A stretch of DNA of 64,000 nt from Plectosphaerella cucumerina. Its lineage: Eukaryota; Ascomycota; Sordariomycetes; Glomerellales; Plectosphaerellaceae. Where the stretch lies: positions 2,976,001-3,040,000 of the forward strand of contig JAGPXD010000002.1 of assembly GCA_020746995.1 (NCBI GenBank), read 5' to 3'. The translations under genes were made by a program, and so were the position numbers. The notes under the pieces are model-generated. The model searched no databases. It worked only from the letters and a program-made list of their open reading frames with translations, and was not told the origin of the DNA. Positions 21,521-32,987 of this stretch are shown piece by piece. How positions within the stretch are numbered: the stretch's first letter is position 1; each line of letters begins with the position of its first letter.

Positions 21521-22656
21521 CTACCAGTGCCCCCGCTCCATGCGTACCGTCTCGTTGACGAGCGGCATGCAACCAAAGAGCTCAGCAAAGTCGTTGAGGC
21601 ACTGGCTGCGGCGCTCCATGTGCCCCTTTTTCCGGCTGATGCCCTCCTTGGGCTCGCCGCTAAACCACGCCTTATTTCCGTGGACGAGCAACGGTCCCTC
21701 GCCGGTAAGGCGGGAGTGGACATAGTTCATGGCAATGTCCTCGCAGTTGAAGTGCTGGTCGACGTAGCCGCGGATTTTTGTGACGATGGGGTCGGCGGAG
21801 GAGTAGTAGTCGAGGAAGGACATGTGGGAAAAGGCGAGGTTGGTGATGATGAGGTTGTACTCGTCGACCTCACGGGGACAGAACCGGTAGCGCCATTCGC
21901 CGTCGTCACCGACGTCGACGCAGCGAGGCATGGCGCCAGTGAGGCTTTTGCGTCCGAAACGGCGCCATGTCTGGAAGACCCATTCGAGATCCTGGGGCCA
22001 ATAGTAGACGTCGTCGTCGGAGAGGAGGACGGCCTGGGTCTTGATCTTGGGGTCGGGGACGAGCTTCTGGTTCAAGGAGTTGACGGGGGAGACGCGGTAT
22101 CGGACGGGGACACCGTAGACGGAGACAAAGTTGGCGGGTGGCTCCTCGTCGAGGTTGTTCCAGACGATAACGACCTCGTGCAGAGAGGGGACCTCTTCGC
22201 CGAGAATGACGGAGAGGGTGCCGTTGAGCTCGTCGGGGCGGTGATACGTCTGGAGGATGATGCTGGGAGGAACACTGTTAGCCAGGCGTGGTGAGGTGGG
22301 GGAGGAGGGAGGGGGAAGGGGACATACGTGAACCTGTCATCCATCAGATGCTTGAACTTCCTCTGCGAGGCCTTCCAGATATCTGGAGAGTTGGCGTGGG
22401 ATTTCGCATGGCAGGTGCCGATGCGCGGGACAGGTAACGGGGTCGCACTGGGCTCCGCGGCTAGCTCTGGCTCTGGCGGGATCTGGACGATAGCGCGCCA
22501 TGCGATTGTATGTGCGAGGGCGAGGACGACGAGAAAGAAGCTGGCGGTGACGAAGAGGGCGAGACCGATGGCGGAGGAGCGGCCCATGCGCCGGTTGCGC
22601 ACCGAGGCAATGAGCGACTCCTTTGTGAGGGGAAATCGGGAGGCGTAGGGGAGCAT
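21521..22656 (-). CDS. GT64 exostosin-like (EXTL2-type) glycosyltransferase
   Basis: Golgi type II enzyme of 356 residues in two exons (22656-22328, 22262-21521; intron 65 bp). After a basic N-terminus a membrane segment lies near 27-52. The glycosyltransferase-64 domain begins TIILQTYHRPDELNGTL (about 110), continues HEVVIVWNNLDEEPP, and has the metal-binding triplet in LLSDDDVYYW (Asp192-194), VFQTWRRFGRKSLTGAMPR, and the C-terminal EDIAMNYVHSRLTG. In animals this fold adds N-acetylhexosamine to heparan-type chains; fungal members have no assigned acceptor. The long leader is unusually rich in purines on the plus strand. Confidence 0.9.
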
Positions 22657-24314
22657 GACGGCGGCGGTAGCCGGAGGCCGCGCAAGTCTATTCGGGGACG
22701 GACTCGAGGAGGCGACGGGGGGAGGTCCGGCGATGGAAGCCTCCCGAGTAGGCGATGCTCAGGCAGCCGGGTTTGTCGGATCGAGACTCGGGTGGGATGG
22801 AGCTGTCGGTCTTTCGATGGGAATCGTTCACGAGGAGGGAATCGGTCGGCCGGGAGGAGAGAGCTCGGTGGGTTGAGGAGGAAGAAAGTTGAGGCGGCGG
22901 CGACAGCACCAACAGTGGTGAAAGTGGAGGGCGGACAGAGGCGGCGCACGCGATCGGCCGGTAGGACGGGCGAGATTGGGGGAAGGGAAGTTCGTTGGTA
23001 CCTGGCAAAGGGAGGGAGGTGGGCGGGAACGGAGGTACCGAGATTGGGGCGGGCGTCGGGAAGGTGATGCAAGCGTGGATGGCGGGTTGCTCCTGCCGTC
23101 TGAAGCGCAGTGCAATCAGAAAGACACCCAGCGGGCAGGTACAAGACTTGGAAGCAAGCGCGACACCAAGTGCCTGCCCAAATACAGGTACATGTACAGA
23201 ACTTCCCTCATCCAAAGTCGTCTATCACGTCTTGTCTCGCCGCAAGTCACACACATCGCACACAGCCTGTCGCCCTCCCTCTCTCGTCCCCATGTCCACC
23301 CTTCTTCCATTCCTTTTTTTTTTCTGCGTCGCTTCACCTGAAAAGGGGGCATGTGGGGGCAGGGGCCGCATCTCAAATATCCCATCACTGAATGCGGCCG
23401 GACCGCCAAGGAGACCTAGACCCTTGACGCCCCCTCTGTCAAATGCGGCGAGATCCCGCGACGACTTCGAACGCAGGACCCGAAGTTCCTTTTCTGCTCG
23501 CGACGTCGGATGCTACGAGTTCTGTTCTCCAGCCGGGCGTAGGCGCAGCTGTTACCCTCATGCAGCCCAGCTTGGCGCCCGACTTCCAAGCTTTTTGGCT
23601 CGCTTCCAGACAGCAGGCAGCCCTCGTCATCTTATCGTCAAGTCATCAATCCCACGCACCCAAGCACTCTGACAGAAGCACATCGCTTACTACATAACAA
23701 AGGTCCCTAGATGCCCAGCCTCTTGGCAATCTCAAAAGGAACAACCCTTCGACTTCTCTCACACCAGCCCTCACTCGCGCCCTATTCGCAACAGACTCGC
23801 CCGCTCCAGACCCGACTCATCTTCCACTGGGTCCTCAAAGCCGTCTGATCCGGACCACATGTGCCACCTCATCCACGACACGACACCCGCCGCGCAATCA
23901 TCCTGTTCCGTCCCTCAACCACTCATCCCACCCACCGTGACGGCCACCCGCATGGTGCACAGGGGGGCGGGCAAGGCGGGCTCGAATACGGCCGCGTCCC
24001 GATTCGCCGTCCACTCTCTTCCAATTGGCAGCCGCAGAATGAGGCCAAGGAGCTGGACTGCGTTTGCCAAGATTGGCCCCTGTCGAGATCCTATCACCAA
24101 GCGAAGCCTTGGCAGCACTGCAGAAGGAGACCGAGTCCTCGGTGTGGTCCCTTCCTGTGGATCTGACTTCGGTCCAAGCTCTCTCCCGTCAGAGTCAGGT
24201 CCCTGGTTTATTCGACACAATAACAGCAGTTGCTCAGGTAATATTCTTTTGGATATCTGCTCTGTCTGATCTCTGTTCGACCTCTACTTAACCTCTACTT
24301 CGACCTCTCCTGCC
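22657..24314. other. Intergenic, no supported gene
   Basis: 1.7 kb. It contains the GT64 promoter (CT-rich on the minus strand) and a T9 tract near 23315. A short forward frame ending near 24291 (about 75 codons) looks mildly protein-like but has no start context or family match, so it is not called. Confidence 0.45.
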
Positions 24315-26885
24315 CTACGCATCCAGCATCCCCAGGTACCGCGTCTCAATCACCGTGTCGTCCTTGGCCCCCCGCACCGCAATTTCGACCGTCTCGCCCG
24401 GCACAATGTCCACGAGGTTGTCCTCAAAGTGCACCCCGTCGTCGGCGCACTCGAGCGCAAGGCCCTTGATCGGGACCTCAGCCGAGATGCGCACCACCGT
24501 GTTGCCCTCGGCGAGCTTGGCCTCCAGCTGCTTGGGCTTCTGCAGGTGCAGGTACTTGAGCGGCTCGGGCCAGTTGATGTAGCGGGCGAGCTGCTTGCCC
24601 TTGGCGTTGACCAGGTACGCCGCCACGATGGTCCGCGCCTCGCGACCCTTTTCCTTGACAGGCACGTCAAAGGCGGCCATCTCGGTCGACTGGTTTTTGG
24701 GGAGGAGGAACGCCTTCTCAACCGTCTCATCATACGTCACCTCGCCCGTCTCAACGTCAAAAGCGCGCACCACGAGGTCGCCCGTGACGTCCTCGAGCTG
24801 CAGGTTGGATCCCCAGATCTCGATGCGGCTCTGCACGTCAATGTTGACCCGCGTGTGCTTGTCGCGAGGGTGCTTGTGCTCGCGGCGAGTGACGCCCAGC
24901 GACAGCGGCGCCATCTCGCGCTTGACTGTGTAGTAGGCGTGCTTGGGGCGCAGGTAGTAGTCGCAGATGGACCACGACGTGACGGGCCAGCAGTCGTTGA
25001 TCTGCCAGACGAGGGCGCCGCCGCAGTACTCCTTGCGCGGTCCCCGCCACTCGCGCTTCCACAGGCGGTACGCCGATGCCAGGCACTCGGCCTGCATCAG
25101 CTGGGTGCAGTAGACAAAGTGCTCGAGAGGGTCGGGAGCATAGCGGAAGTTCTCGACCAGGTACAAAGCGATGCGGCGCTCGTGGCCATCGGCCTTGTTG
25201 TGGAAGTCGACGGTCGACGACTGCGGGTAGCGGTCTGGGTCATCCTTGCCCAGCGGCAGGTAGGCATCGATGGTCTTGACCGAAGGGAAGGCCTCCATAC
25301 CGAACTCGGAGACGAAGCGACCGCCGAGCTTGTCGAAGTTTTGGTACTTCTCCTGCGAGCCGTGCCACACGTTCCACTGGTGGATATCGCCGACGGTCGG
25401 GTCGCGCGAGTCGGCGCCGCCCCAGGGGCTGCCAGGGTGGTAGTAGGTGGCAGGGATGAGGTCGCGGCACACGTCTGGCAGGGTCTTTTCGTAGATGTAG
25501 CGGGCGGGGAAGTCGGACTTGAGCCAGCTCTCCTCGTCGTGGTTCTTGGGGTCGTAGCCGGGGCACTCGCCCTCGGCGTACTGGTAGTCCTCGTTGTTGC
25601 CAGCCCAGATGACGATGGACGGGTGGTGGCGGAGCAGGCGGACGTTCTCCTCGGCCTCGCGGCGGATCGAGTCGAGCAACTCGGGCCAGACGGGGTAGTT
25701 GCCGCATCCGAACATGAAGTCCTGCCAGACGAGAATGCCGAGCTCGTCGCAGGCGTCGTAGAACGCCTGCTCCTCGTAGATGCCGCCACCCCACACGCGC
25801 ACCATGAACTGGTTGCCGTCGCGGAGCAGGCGGATCCAGTCGTAGTAGCGCTCCTTTGTAATGCGGGGGATGAAGTTATCGGCCGGGATCCAGTCGCTGC
25901 CGCCGCAGAAGATGGGGATGTTGTTGATGCGGAAGAAGAAGGAGGTTCCGGGCTGGCCATCGAGGGGGTCCTGGACAAGCTCGGCCTTGCGCAGACCGAT
26001 GCGCTTGGTGACTGAGTCGACCTCTTCGCCGTCGACCAGGGCCACGGCTTTCACAGTGTAGAGCGGCTGCTTGCCGTAGGGGATGGGGTACCACAGGGCA
26101 GGGTCCTGGACCTTGAAGGTGGCGCTCGTGATGCCGGCGGCGGCATCGGCGGCCGCGTCGACCGTCTCGCTGGCAACGTTGCTGCCATCGAGGGAGACCT
26201 CGAAGCGGACCTGGGTGGCGGCGCCCTCTGTCTGGGCATGGGCGACAATCTCGGCCGACTTGAGGGAGTCTCCGACGGTGGTGTCGAAGTAGAGGTCGGA
26301 CAGGCGGGTTTCATAGAGCTCGAGGTTGATCGGGCGCCAGGGGCCGCAGGTCAGGAGAGTTGGGCCCCAATCCCAGCCCCAGTGGTACTGAGCCTTGCGC
26401 ACGGCGAGACGAGAGGTGTCGCCGTTCCAGCATCCCCACTTGTGGTCAGGGTGCTTGTCGACGAGGGCGCAGCCGCGAAGGTAGGCGCTATCGAAGGTGA
26501 TCTCGAGCTCGTTGTCGGCGTCGGAGCGAAGTGTCTCGGTCACGTCGACACGCTCGGGAGTGAACATGTTGTCTGTCTCGAGGATCTTGGTGCCGTTGAG
26601 CAGGACGGTGGCGAAGGTGTCAAGGCCGTCAAAGGCCAGGACTGCGCGACCACCCTTGGGCACAGAGGCGGCAGCAAAGGTGGTCTTGTAGACCCAGGCG
26701 ACCTCGCCAATCCACTGGACATCGAGCTCATTCTTGCCAATGAATGGGTCGGGGATGATCTTGTGGTGGATGAGGTCGAGGTGGACGTTTGTCGGGAACT
26801 GACTGACGGGGAGGAACTCGCTGTCCTCCTTGTCGGCCTGGCGGAACTGCCAGTTGTCGGCGATGGGCAGGACGGTCCGAGCCAT
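24315..26885 (-). CDS. mndB: Beta-mannosidase, glycoside hydrolase family 2 (intracellular B type)
   Basis: Hydrolyses terminal beta-1,4-mannose from manno-oligosaccharides (hemicellulose or N-glycan debris). Single exon, 856 residues, the usual length of fungal B-type beta-mannosidases, with no signal peptide, so probably cytosolic. The N-terminal jelly-roll includes IGEVAWVYKTTF and WGWDWGPTLLTCGPW. The catalytic TIM barrel has NQFMVRVWGGGIYE, SIVIWAGNNEDYQY with the acid/base Glu near residue 431, and GRFVSEFGMEAFPS with the nucleophile Glu near 527, then WQINDCWPVTSW. The symbol follows the Aspergillus B-type enzyme and is by resemblance. Confidence 0.93.
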   Translation of the reverse strand: MARTVLPIADNWQFRQADKEDSEFLPVSQFPTNVHLDLIHHKIIPDPFIGKNELDVQWIGEVAWVYKTTFAAASVPKGGRAVLAFDGLDTFATVLLNGTKILETDNMFTPERVDVTETLRSDADNELEITFDSAYLRGCALVDKHPDHKWGCWNGDTSRLAVRKAQYHWGWDWGPTLLTCGPWRPINLELYETRLSDLYFDTTVGDSLKSAEIVAHAQTEGAATQVRFEVSLDGSNVASETVDAAADAAAGITSATFKVQDPALWYPIPYGKQPLYTVKAVALVDGEEVDSVTKRIGLRKAELVQDPLDGQPGTSFFFRINNIPIFCGGSDWIPADNFIPRITKERYYDWIRLLRDGNQFMVRVWGGGIYEEQAFYDACDELGILVWQDFMFGCGNYPVWPELLDSIRREAEENVRLLRHHPSIVIWAGNNEDYQYAEGECPGYDPKNHDEESWLKSDFPARYIYEKTLPDVCRDLIPATYYHPGSPWGGADSRDPTVGDIHQWNVWHGSQEKYQNFDKLGGRFVSEFGMEAFPSVKTIDAYLPLGKDDPDRYPQSSTVDFHNKADGHERRIALYLVENFRYAPDPLEHFVYCTQLMQAECLASAYRLWKREWRGPRKEYCGGALVWQINDCWPVTSWSICDYYLRPKHAYYTVKREMAPLSLGVTRREHKHPRDKHTRVNIDVQSRIEIWGSNLQLEDVTGDLVVRAFDVETGEVTYDETVEKAFLLPKNQSTEMAAFDVPVKEKGREARTIVAAYLVNAKGKQLARYINWPEPLKYLHLQKPKQLEAKLAEGNTVVRISAEVPIKGLALECADDGVHFEDNLVDIVPGETVEIAVRGAKDDTVIETRYLGMLDA

Positions 26886-27783
26886 AATGGGCGATCAGGG
26901 ATGAGGCGGAGGACTAGGTGTGAGGAGATAGGAGAAGAGAAAATGAAGTCGGCCTCGGGAGGAGAGGTCGAATTTGACTTAATTCCCAGCTGCTGGAGGC
27001 AGGAGCGGGCTGTTGTAAGCAGGGCAGGGCAGGTCGTTCCTTCCCAGTGCCTTCAGAGCAACGGCGATGCGCGGGGCAATCTGATGGCGGGGTGAGGGGT
27101 TCCGTCGGAGTCGGGGGCGGAGCGGGGGCAGGCGGGGGTGAGGGGTAAATAGGGGTAAATGCGCTGAGCAATTGAACCGAATTCAACTGAACAAAGGCGC
27201 ACTTTTGACGGCCAGAACACAGCAAGCACGGGCAAGCAAGCTACCTCGTGGCTCCCGTTGCTACTTATACCGATAGCGTGGACATGCCGGGCGCCGGGGA
27301 AGGCCCGCCGTCCGGTCTTGACGGCGGGGGGACGTCCGCCGAAGAAGGGCCCTCGAAGCCGGGAAGCCCCCAGGCCAAGACCACACCACATGCTCAAGGA
27401 TCACCCTTTCGCTGGGTTGCAGTGGGACGATGGATGACTTCGGGGCCCGAGTGCATCGTTGCCCCGTCTGCGGAATCCCTGAATGGCGAAAAGCCACCCC
27501 GCCGCTCAACCCGCACTGATGGGTCGCAACCGCGGCGACGAGCCATCCGCGCCCCGTTCAGGCATGGCGCTGGCCCCCGACGGGGTCGATTCTGGCGGCT
27601 GTGCAGGGCGCTTGAACGACGGGATGGACACGGGGTTATGGCCTCGGCACGACCTGAAGCGGTAAGAGAAGGGGTCTCGCACTTTGTGGAGGGGCACTGA
27701 TTGTCGTCTCGATGCCTCCATGATACTACCTGAGATATTACAACGCCAACAATGCAGCCAAGTCCCACCTTCTCTTCCCCCTC
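26886..27783. other. Intergenic: beta-mannosidase promoter and DUF3433 3' flank
   Basis: No gene recognised. A G-rich block (gggggcggagcgggggcaggcggggg) near 27114-27140 could form G-rich secondary structure on the plus strand. Confidence 0.5.
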
Positions 27784-30569
27784 CTACCGGAACCCATTCT
27801 GATACTCCATCGTCCCATACATGTCGTGCATCTCGACGCCCATCCTCTCTCCCATGCCCGTCCCCGTCAGACCATAGTACCACCTCCCTCCCATCTCCCC
27901 AATATGCTTCTTCCTCTCCCTGTCGGTCATGACCGCGACTCCCTCGAGCCGGTCGACCCAGCGCGCCTCGGCCACATACCACATCTCGCCCGCCACACTT
28001 CGAGGATCGACTGGCATCTCCGGCCACCGCACAAACATGCTCGCCGTCAGCGCCACGGCCATGACGAACAACAGCCCAGCGCTGACCCGCGCGCAGATGA
28101 CATGCACGTCTTTGGTCTGCGTCAGGTCGTACGGGACATTAGCGAAGACCATGGGCAAAAAGTCGGCCAACACGGTCATGAAAGCCACGCCGAACAGCAG
28201 AGGATCGCGCTCGCGGATTCCCGCGTAGATGCCTGTCAAGGCGTACGTCGGCCGCTTGGCGAGGACAGATCGGCTCGCGCTCTGGGAACCGTTGGCCATG
28301 CGTCGGTATGGAGCGATGATGGCGACGCCTGGAAAATGTCAGCAGACGGACCTTGGCCCAGGAAACAGCGCAACTTACTGCAGTAAATTGCGTCCCAACA
28401 CATGATGACGACCATACCCAGCGCCGACGAGATGAAGCGCATGCCAAAGTCCTGGCCCTCGACAAACCGCCGAAACTCCTCCGGCACCTTGATGCCCAGC
28501 TGGTAGTAGATAACCAGCCCCATGAGCGCGACAAGGTAAATCAGGAACATCAGTCGCCACCAGAACGTCAGCGACACAAACGTCACCGGCGGCCGACGCA
28601 CCATCCTCGCCCCGCTGTCGCCATGGTATCGTATGCCCTCGGCGTACGCAGTCTGCACCATCATGTCACTTCCTTCTTGTTCTCGCCTGGCCCCGCGCAG
28701 ACTCCGACCGGCCTCGTCGCAAAGCACAAGCCCATACTCCTCGCGGCCCTCGTGGTTGCGGAACCAACCAAGCGTGAATTGCTTGTCGGCGATGGCGGAT
28801 TTGACGGCGCGGAAATCAGGCGCGCCCAAAGACCTGACGTCTGGGTTCCTCACCAGAGCAGCTGCACCGGCAGCACACCAGGGGTCCGCGAACACACCCG
28901 TCTTCCATCGCCGCGACACAGCCACCAGAAGACCTACGAGCAATAGCGCCAGCAACCCCAGCACGCCCACCAATACGTACGCTTCAAGCGATGACACACC
29001 CAGGTTGAGCGCACACCCTTGGATGGAGTTTTTATGGCACCGTCCATGGATCTTGAGCCCGATGGCCTCGGCCGACAGTGGCGCCAGCGGGATTGACAGC
29101 CACACGGCCACGCTCGTCAGCAGCGGCACGGGATGGCCCTTTGACACCATGGTGAACGGCCGCCAGAAGCCCAGCCACCCATCAAAATGCAGGTTGAGCG
29201 AGTCTCGTCCTGTCGCACCGAGAGGGTGGGCGAGAGCCGCAAAGGGTTGGTAAAGCTTGGCCGTCTGGTCGATGGCGCGGACAGCGAGGGCGAGGACCAC
29301 AGCCACCAGAGGCGGGAGGAACTTGCCGATGAAGTATTTTGTCGATGTCAGTTCGAAGCGGGTAGCCTCGACGATGATCTTGTCGCCTGTGGACGTGGGT
29401 CGGGAGACGTTGGTGATGACCGTCTTGGTGGGCGGGACAGAGGTGACGTGCGTGATGGGGGCTGGGGTGGATGTTGAGGTTGTCGGTAGACCATCGGGGC
29501 CGATGACCACAATGGCCGTTGGGGGCACCGTCTCGACGGACTGAACGACCGTGCCGCCGACTTCGACTGTCTCGAGACGAGTAGTGGCAGCCTCGATCTT
29601 CTGGCCGGCGCTGTTGACGGTGAAGGTCGAAAAGACAGTGGTGACGCCGATGCGGACGTAGGCACTGGGCGGGATGGTCCTCTCAATCGTAAGAGCCTGC
29701 GTGCTGGAGACGGCCTCGGTGACGGTGGAAGTGAAGACGACCTCGCTGCTGGGCTGGAGGGTGAAGGTGAATGTGCTGCCGGGCTCTGAGCCCGACCCGG
29801 CATCGGTGCTGAAGCTGACAACCTCCGAGATGGTCGACGTCGAGGTCAGGGTCACGTCGCCCGGGATGACGATGACCGTGTTTGTCACAAGCGTCTCTGT
29901 CGTGCCTGGTGCCGTCTCTGTGACCTCTGTTGTCACCTCGACGAGTGCCGACGTGAGTCTTCCCACCTCTGGGGCCGGCGTCTCGATCGCCGGGGGTTCT
30001 CCGTTAACCGGCGTCTCACCACCGACCGGAACCCCCGCCGGGTCGGTAGGCTGGGCATCCGCCGCCGGGGGTGTGGTCGGGGCTGCACCGTCTTGGCGGC
30101 CGTATAACTCTCCTTCCAAGCCCCTCGCGTACAGCAGCCATGCCTCGTCGTGATCCAGTGACCGCGCATCGACCGTCGCTGTGCTATCAGATCCACGAAG
30201 CTTGAGGTCGGCATACACAACAGCGCACCCCAGGCCGAGGAACACTCCGATGAGGAACCCAATGTACCACCATTGAAGCGACACAGGACGGTAGTTTGGC
30301 TTCGGCCGGCCCTTGGATGTCGTCACTGACACTCTCCTGTCCTCCTCATCCTGGTATAGCTGTGCGACGGTGGCCCCCTCGTGATGCTTGACATTCGGGT
30401 CAAACTGGCTCTGGCGGTAGTCGGTCTGGACGGCAGTATACTGAGGGACCTGCTGCGGTGGTGAATACTGCGGCTGGGATGGATACTGCTGCTGAGAATA
30501 CCGCTGCTGCTGAGACGAAAACTGCTGCTGATCGGAGTACTGCTGCATCTTGTCGGTCCTCGCAGACAT
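27784..30569 (-). CDS. DUF3433 multi-pass membrane protein
   Basis: 911 residues, two exons (30569-28379, 28328-27784; 50-bp intron). The first 60 residues are a QQ/YS/PQ-rich low-complexity tail. A membrane segment follows SLQWWYIGFLIGVFLGLGCAVVY, then a 250-residue Thr/Ser/Val-rich extracellular stretch. Next come paired blocks of several helices each, starting KFLPPLVAVVLALAVRAIDQTAKLYQPF and repeated in diverged form from SVLAKRPTYALTGIYAG; this duplicated arrangement is the DUF3433 family hallmark. The function is not known; extracellular Ser/Thr-rich stretches of this kind are often O-mannosylated and may act as cell-wall sensors, which is inference only. Confidence 0.85.
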
Positions 30570-31386
30570 GAGGTGAAGAGAGACAGCAACAAGCCGAGGA
30601 CAGCTTCCTCCAACTTTCTCAACGGCGTCCCATGACTTTTACAAGCTGGCGCCAGCCCAGCTATGCAAACGGCAAAACAAGCTTAAACAACCCCCCTGAC
30701 CCCTGACGCCGTCGCCAAACGAACACGATTGGGCCCCGGGCCTTCGTGGCGCACGACGAAGCCCTCCGGCAGCGACGAGATCCGTGGCCACGGGCCAGCG
30801 CACCGGCACGCAGCTGAGCCCTCCCAGGGCAAGGGATGGCCGCTACAATTTGGAGGCTGGCCGCTGGGTCGAGCTGAGCGAACTGTTGCGTGCTAGCACG
30901 GCCTGTCTAGCGACGCCGCGTGCCCAGCTGGGCCGGCCGCTTCTCTCCTTGGGGAAAGGGGCGGCTGTCTCTTATGCCGGCCTTCGGGGGACCGGTAGTA
31001 GGGCTGAGGCTGAAAACGGCGGGACGTGAAGGAGCCGACAGAGATTCGGGGCGGAGTTGAGTCAAGCTTTTGAGCTGGAGGCAGTGCCGATGGAGGAAGT
31101 AGGAATTTCCAGTAGTAAATCCATGTCCTTGGCTAAGTCAATCGTTCTTTTCTTGTGTCATCGCGGCTTGGCTTCGAGATGCTGCTCCTCTTGACTTTGA
31201 CCCCAACCAAGCACCCTGATGCATACCACAGCGACACCTCGCCTCGCAATGGTACCCCAAAAGGCATTACTGCGATCGCAATCACGGCCTAGACCGCCAA
31301 CGACCTCACCCAGAACCAGACATGGCGTCCTGGCCCCTGCAAACGCCACCACATGCCGAGCTGAAAGACAAGCGCCACCAGCACCC
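30570..31386. other. Intergenic, no gene recognised
   Basis: Contains the upstream region of the DUF3433 gene and the 3' flank of the esterase. Short frames only. Confidence 0.5.
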
Positions 31387-32522
31387 TCACCCAGCCGAGG
31401 CCTCCCCTCCCGTCTCACCCAGCCTGTACCCTCCGAAGAACCTCAATATCGCCTCTGTTGCATCAAACGACGCCGGCCCGTCCCCGTTCCCCTTCGGCTT
31501 CGGCCCATTATCCTCGTTCTTCCTCTTCGACGGCCAGCTATGTCCCAGTCCAGCCTCATACACATGCGTCACGAGCCCGAAGCCCTCCGTCCCAGGTCCC
31601 CAGCTGCGCACCTTCGCCTTGCCCGTCCACTTCGTCCGTCCCGTCCCGGCCGCCTCGGCCAGCACTCCGTCCCGCGCCGCCCATGCTTCGACCCAGTGCG
31701 GCACCGAGGGGAGACACGCCCCGCGTCTGCTGCCGTCGCCCTTGTAATGAATCGTCTCGTCGCTTCCGCCGTGGATCTCGAGCATGGGAACTGCTGCGGA
31801 GCCCTTGTCGCAGACTAGGGGTACAGTGTCTGGGTTGCACTTCGCGTCGCCTTCGACGTAGAAAGACCCTGAGACGGGGGCGAAGGCGGCGATGCGCGAA
31901 GATAGCCGTTGGTCGCACGCGGCGAGGCCCACGAAGCCGCCGCCGTTGGACTTGCCCGTCATGTAGATTCTCGACTCATCGATGCACAGCTTGTCTGAGA
32001 GCTCATCAAGGATATCAATGGTATATCCCACGTCATCTCGAGGCGTGATCTCAGGAGTCCCCTCCCATCGTCCCTAACCCGGTCAGTCATGGTCCAAACA
32101 AAAACGTGGGCTCGGTCTACCTCGATGCCGCGCGGGTACACCACGACGTAGTCTGTGTTGAACTCTGGCGACTCCAGTAGATCCAGGTCTCTCTGTCGCT
32201 CCGGCGTCCGCCCCCCGCCGTGATATGACAGGACTACCGGGTTCGGTTTCGAGAAGGAGTAGTTGGCTGGGATGAAGAGCAGCCAGTCACGCTCGCTGCC
32301 TGGGTAGGACATAGTGTACTCCTTGCCCGGTCTCATGCCGTCCGGGAGGTTGCCACTGCAGCTCTGCATCTCCCTCTTCGGAGCAGCAAGCCCGACTGAT
32401 AGACAAATGATCAAGATCGCTAGAAGCATGATGCTGATGACCATGATCAGCTTCTTCGACTTGACGGTATGGCCCAGAACGGCCCTCCAAAGAGGCCTTC
32501 CATCTCTCTTATGCGTCGCCAT
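31387..32522 (-). CDS. Membrane-anchored PHB-depolymerase-like alpha/beta-hydrolase (CE1-type esterase)
   Basis: 362 residues, exons 32522-32121 and 32073-31387, with a 47-bp intron. A single hydrophobic segment (LIMVISIMLLAILIICLSVGLA, about 26-47) follows a basic N-terminus, so it is a type II anchored or secreted-signal protein. The hydrolase part has RDWLLFIPANYS, VVLSYHGGGRTPERQ (oxyanion-hole HGG), the nucleophile elbow TGKSNGGGFVG (Ser about 169), and LEIHGGSDETIHYKGDG carrying the catalytic Asp; the His is likely in GLGHSWPS. The family includes poly-hydroxybutyrate depolymerases, feruloyl and acetylxylan esterases; the exact substrate is open. The open frame extends upstream without domain support, so the ATG before the membrane anchor is used. 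Confidence 0.85.
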
Positions 32523-32987
32523 CTCCCCTCCCCCGTGGGGCTCTATTTGCCGCATCATCCCGAGCATAAGCACCAGCAATGGCCCGGCTTCGTGGTCGGA
32601 CGATGATCTGGGCAGCATTCGAGAAGGTCCGTTGGCCCGGTGCCGAGAGCCGTTGGAGCTGCGAGTAATGTGAACGAAGAACAAAGGTTTCCTGCTATGA
32701 CGCCGGCGATGTCGGATCCCAGGCTGCAGACGCCTGTACAGGATCAGCAACTGCCGTTGTGGCCACATGCACCAAACGAGGCGTCGTGTCTCAGTTGACT
32801 CAGAATTGCGAAGAAAGGGACTTGAATAAAACGCTAGTCTAGCCTGTATAGGTGTGCAAGGGGGATCGCCCTCGCTCGTCGGGCTGGCCTCCGCCGCCGT
32901 CGATGCACCTCGGTTATTATGAGGATGATATGGGGAGGATCTGTTTTCAGATGCGCGCGCAATGCTATGTACAGACGCGGCGGCACC
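32523..32987. other. Intergenic between esterase and HMG-CoA reductase 3' end
   Basis: No gene or clear element seen. Confidence 0.6.

Noticed and set aside
22995..23672. 225-codon frame upstream of GT64
   Set aside because: Serine/arginine/proline-rich chance frame overlapping CT-rich leader sequence.
24429..26015. 528-codon open frame antisense to beta-mannosidase
   Set aside because: Shadow of a GC-rich gene; the encoded protein is a V/L/G/D-rich composition without domains, while the opposite strand is a complete GH2 enzyme.
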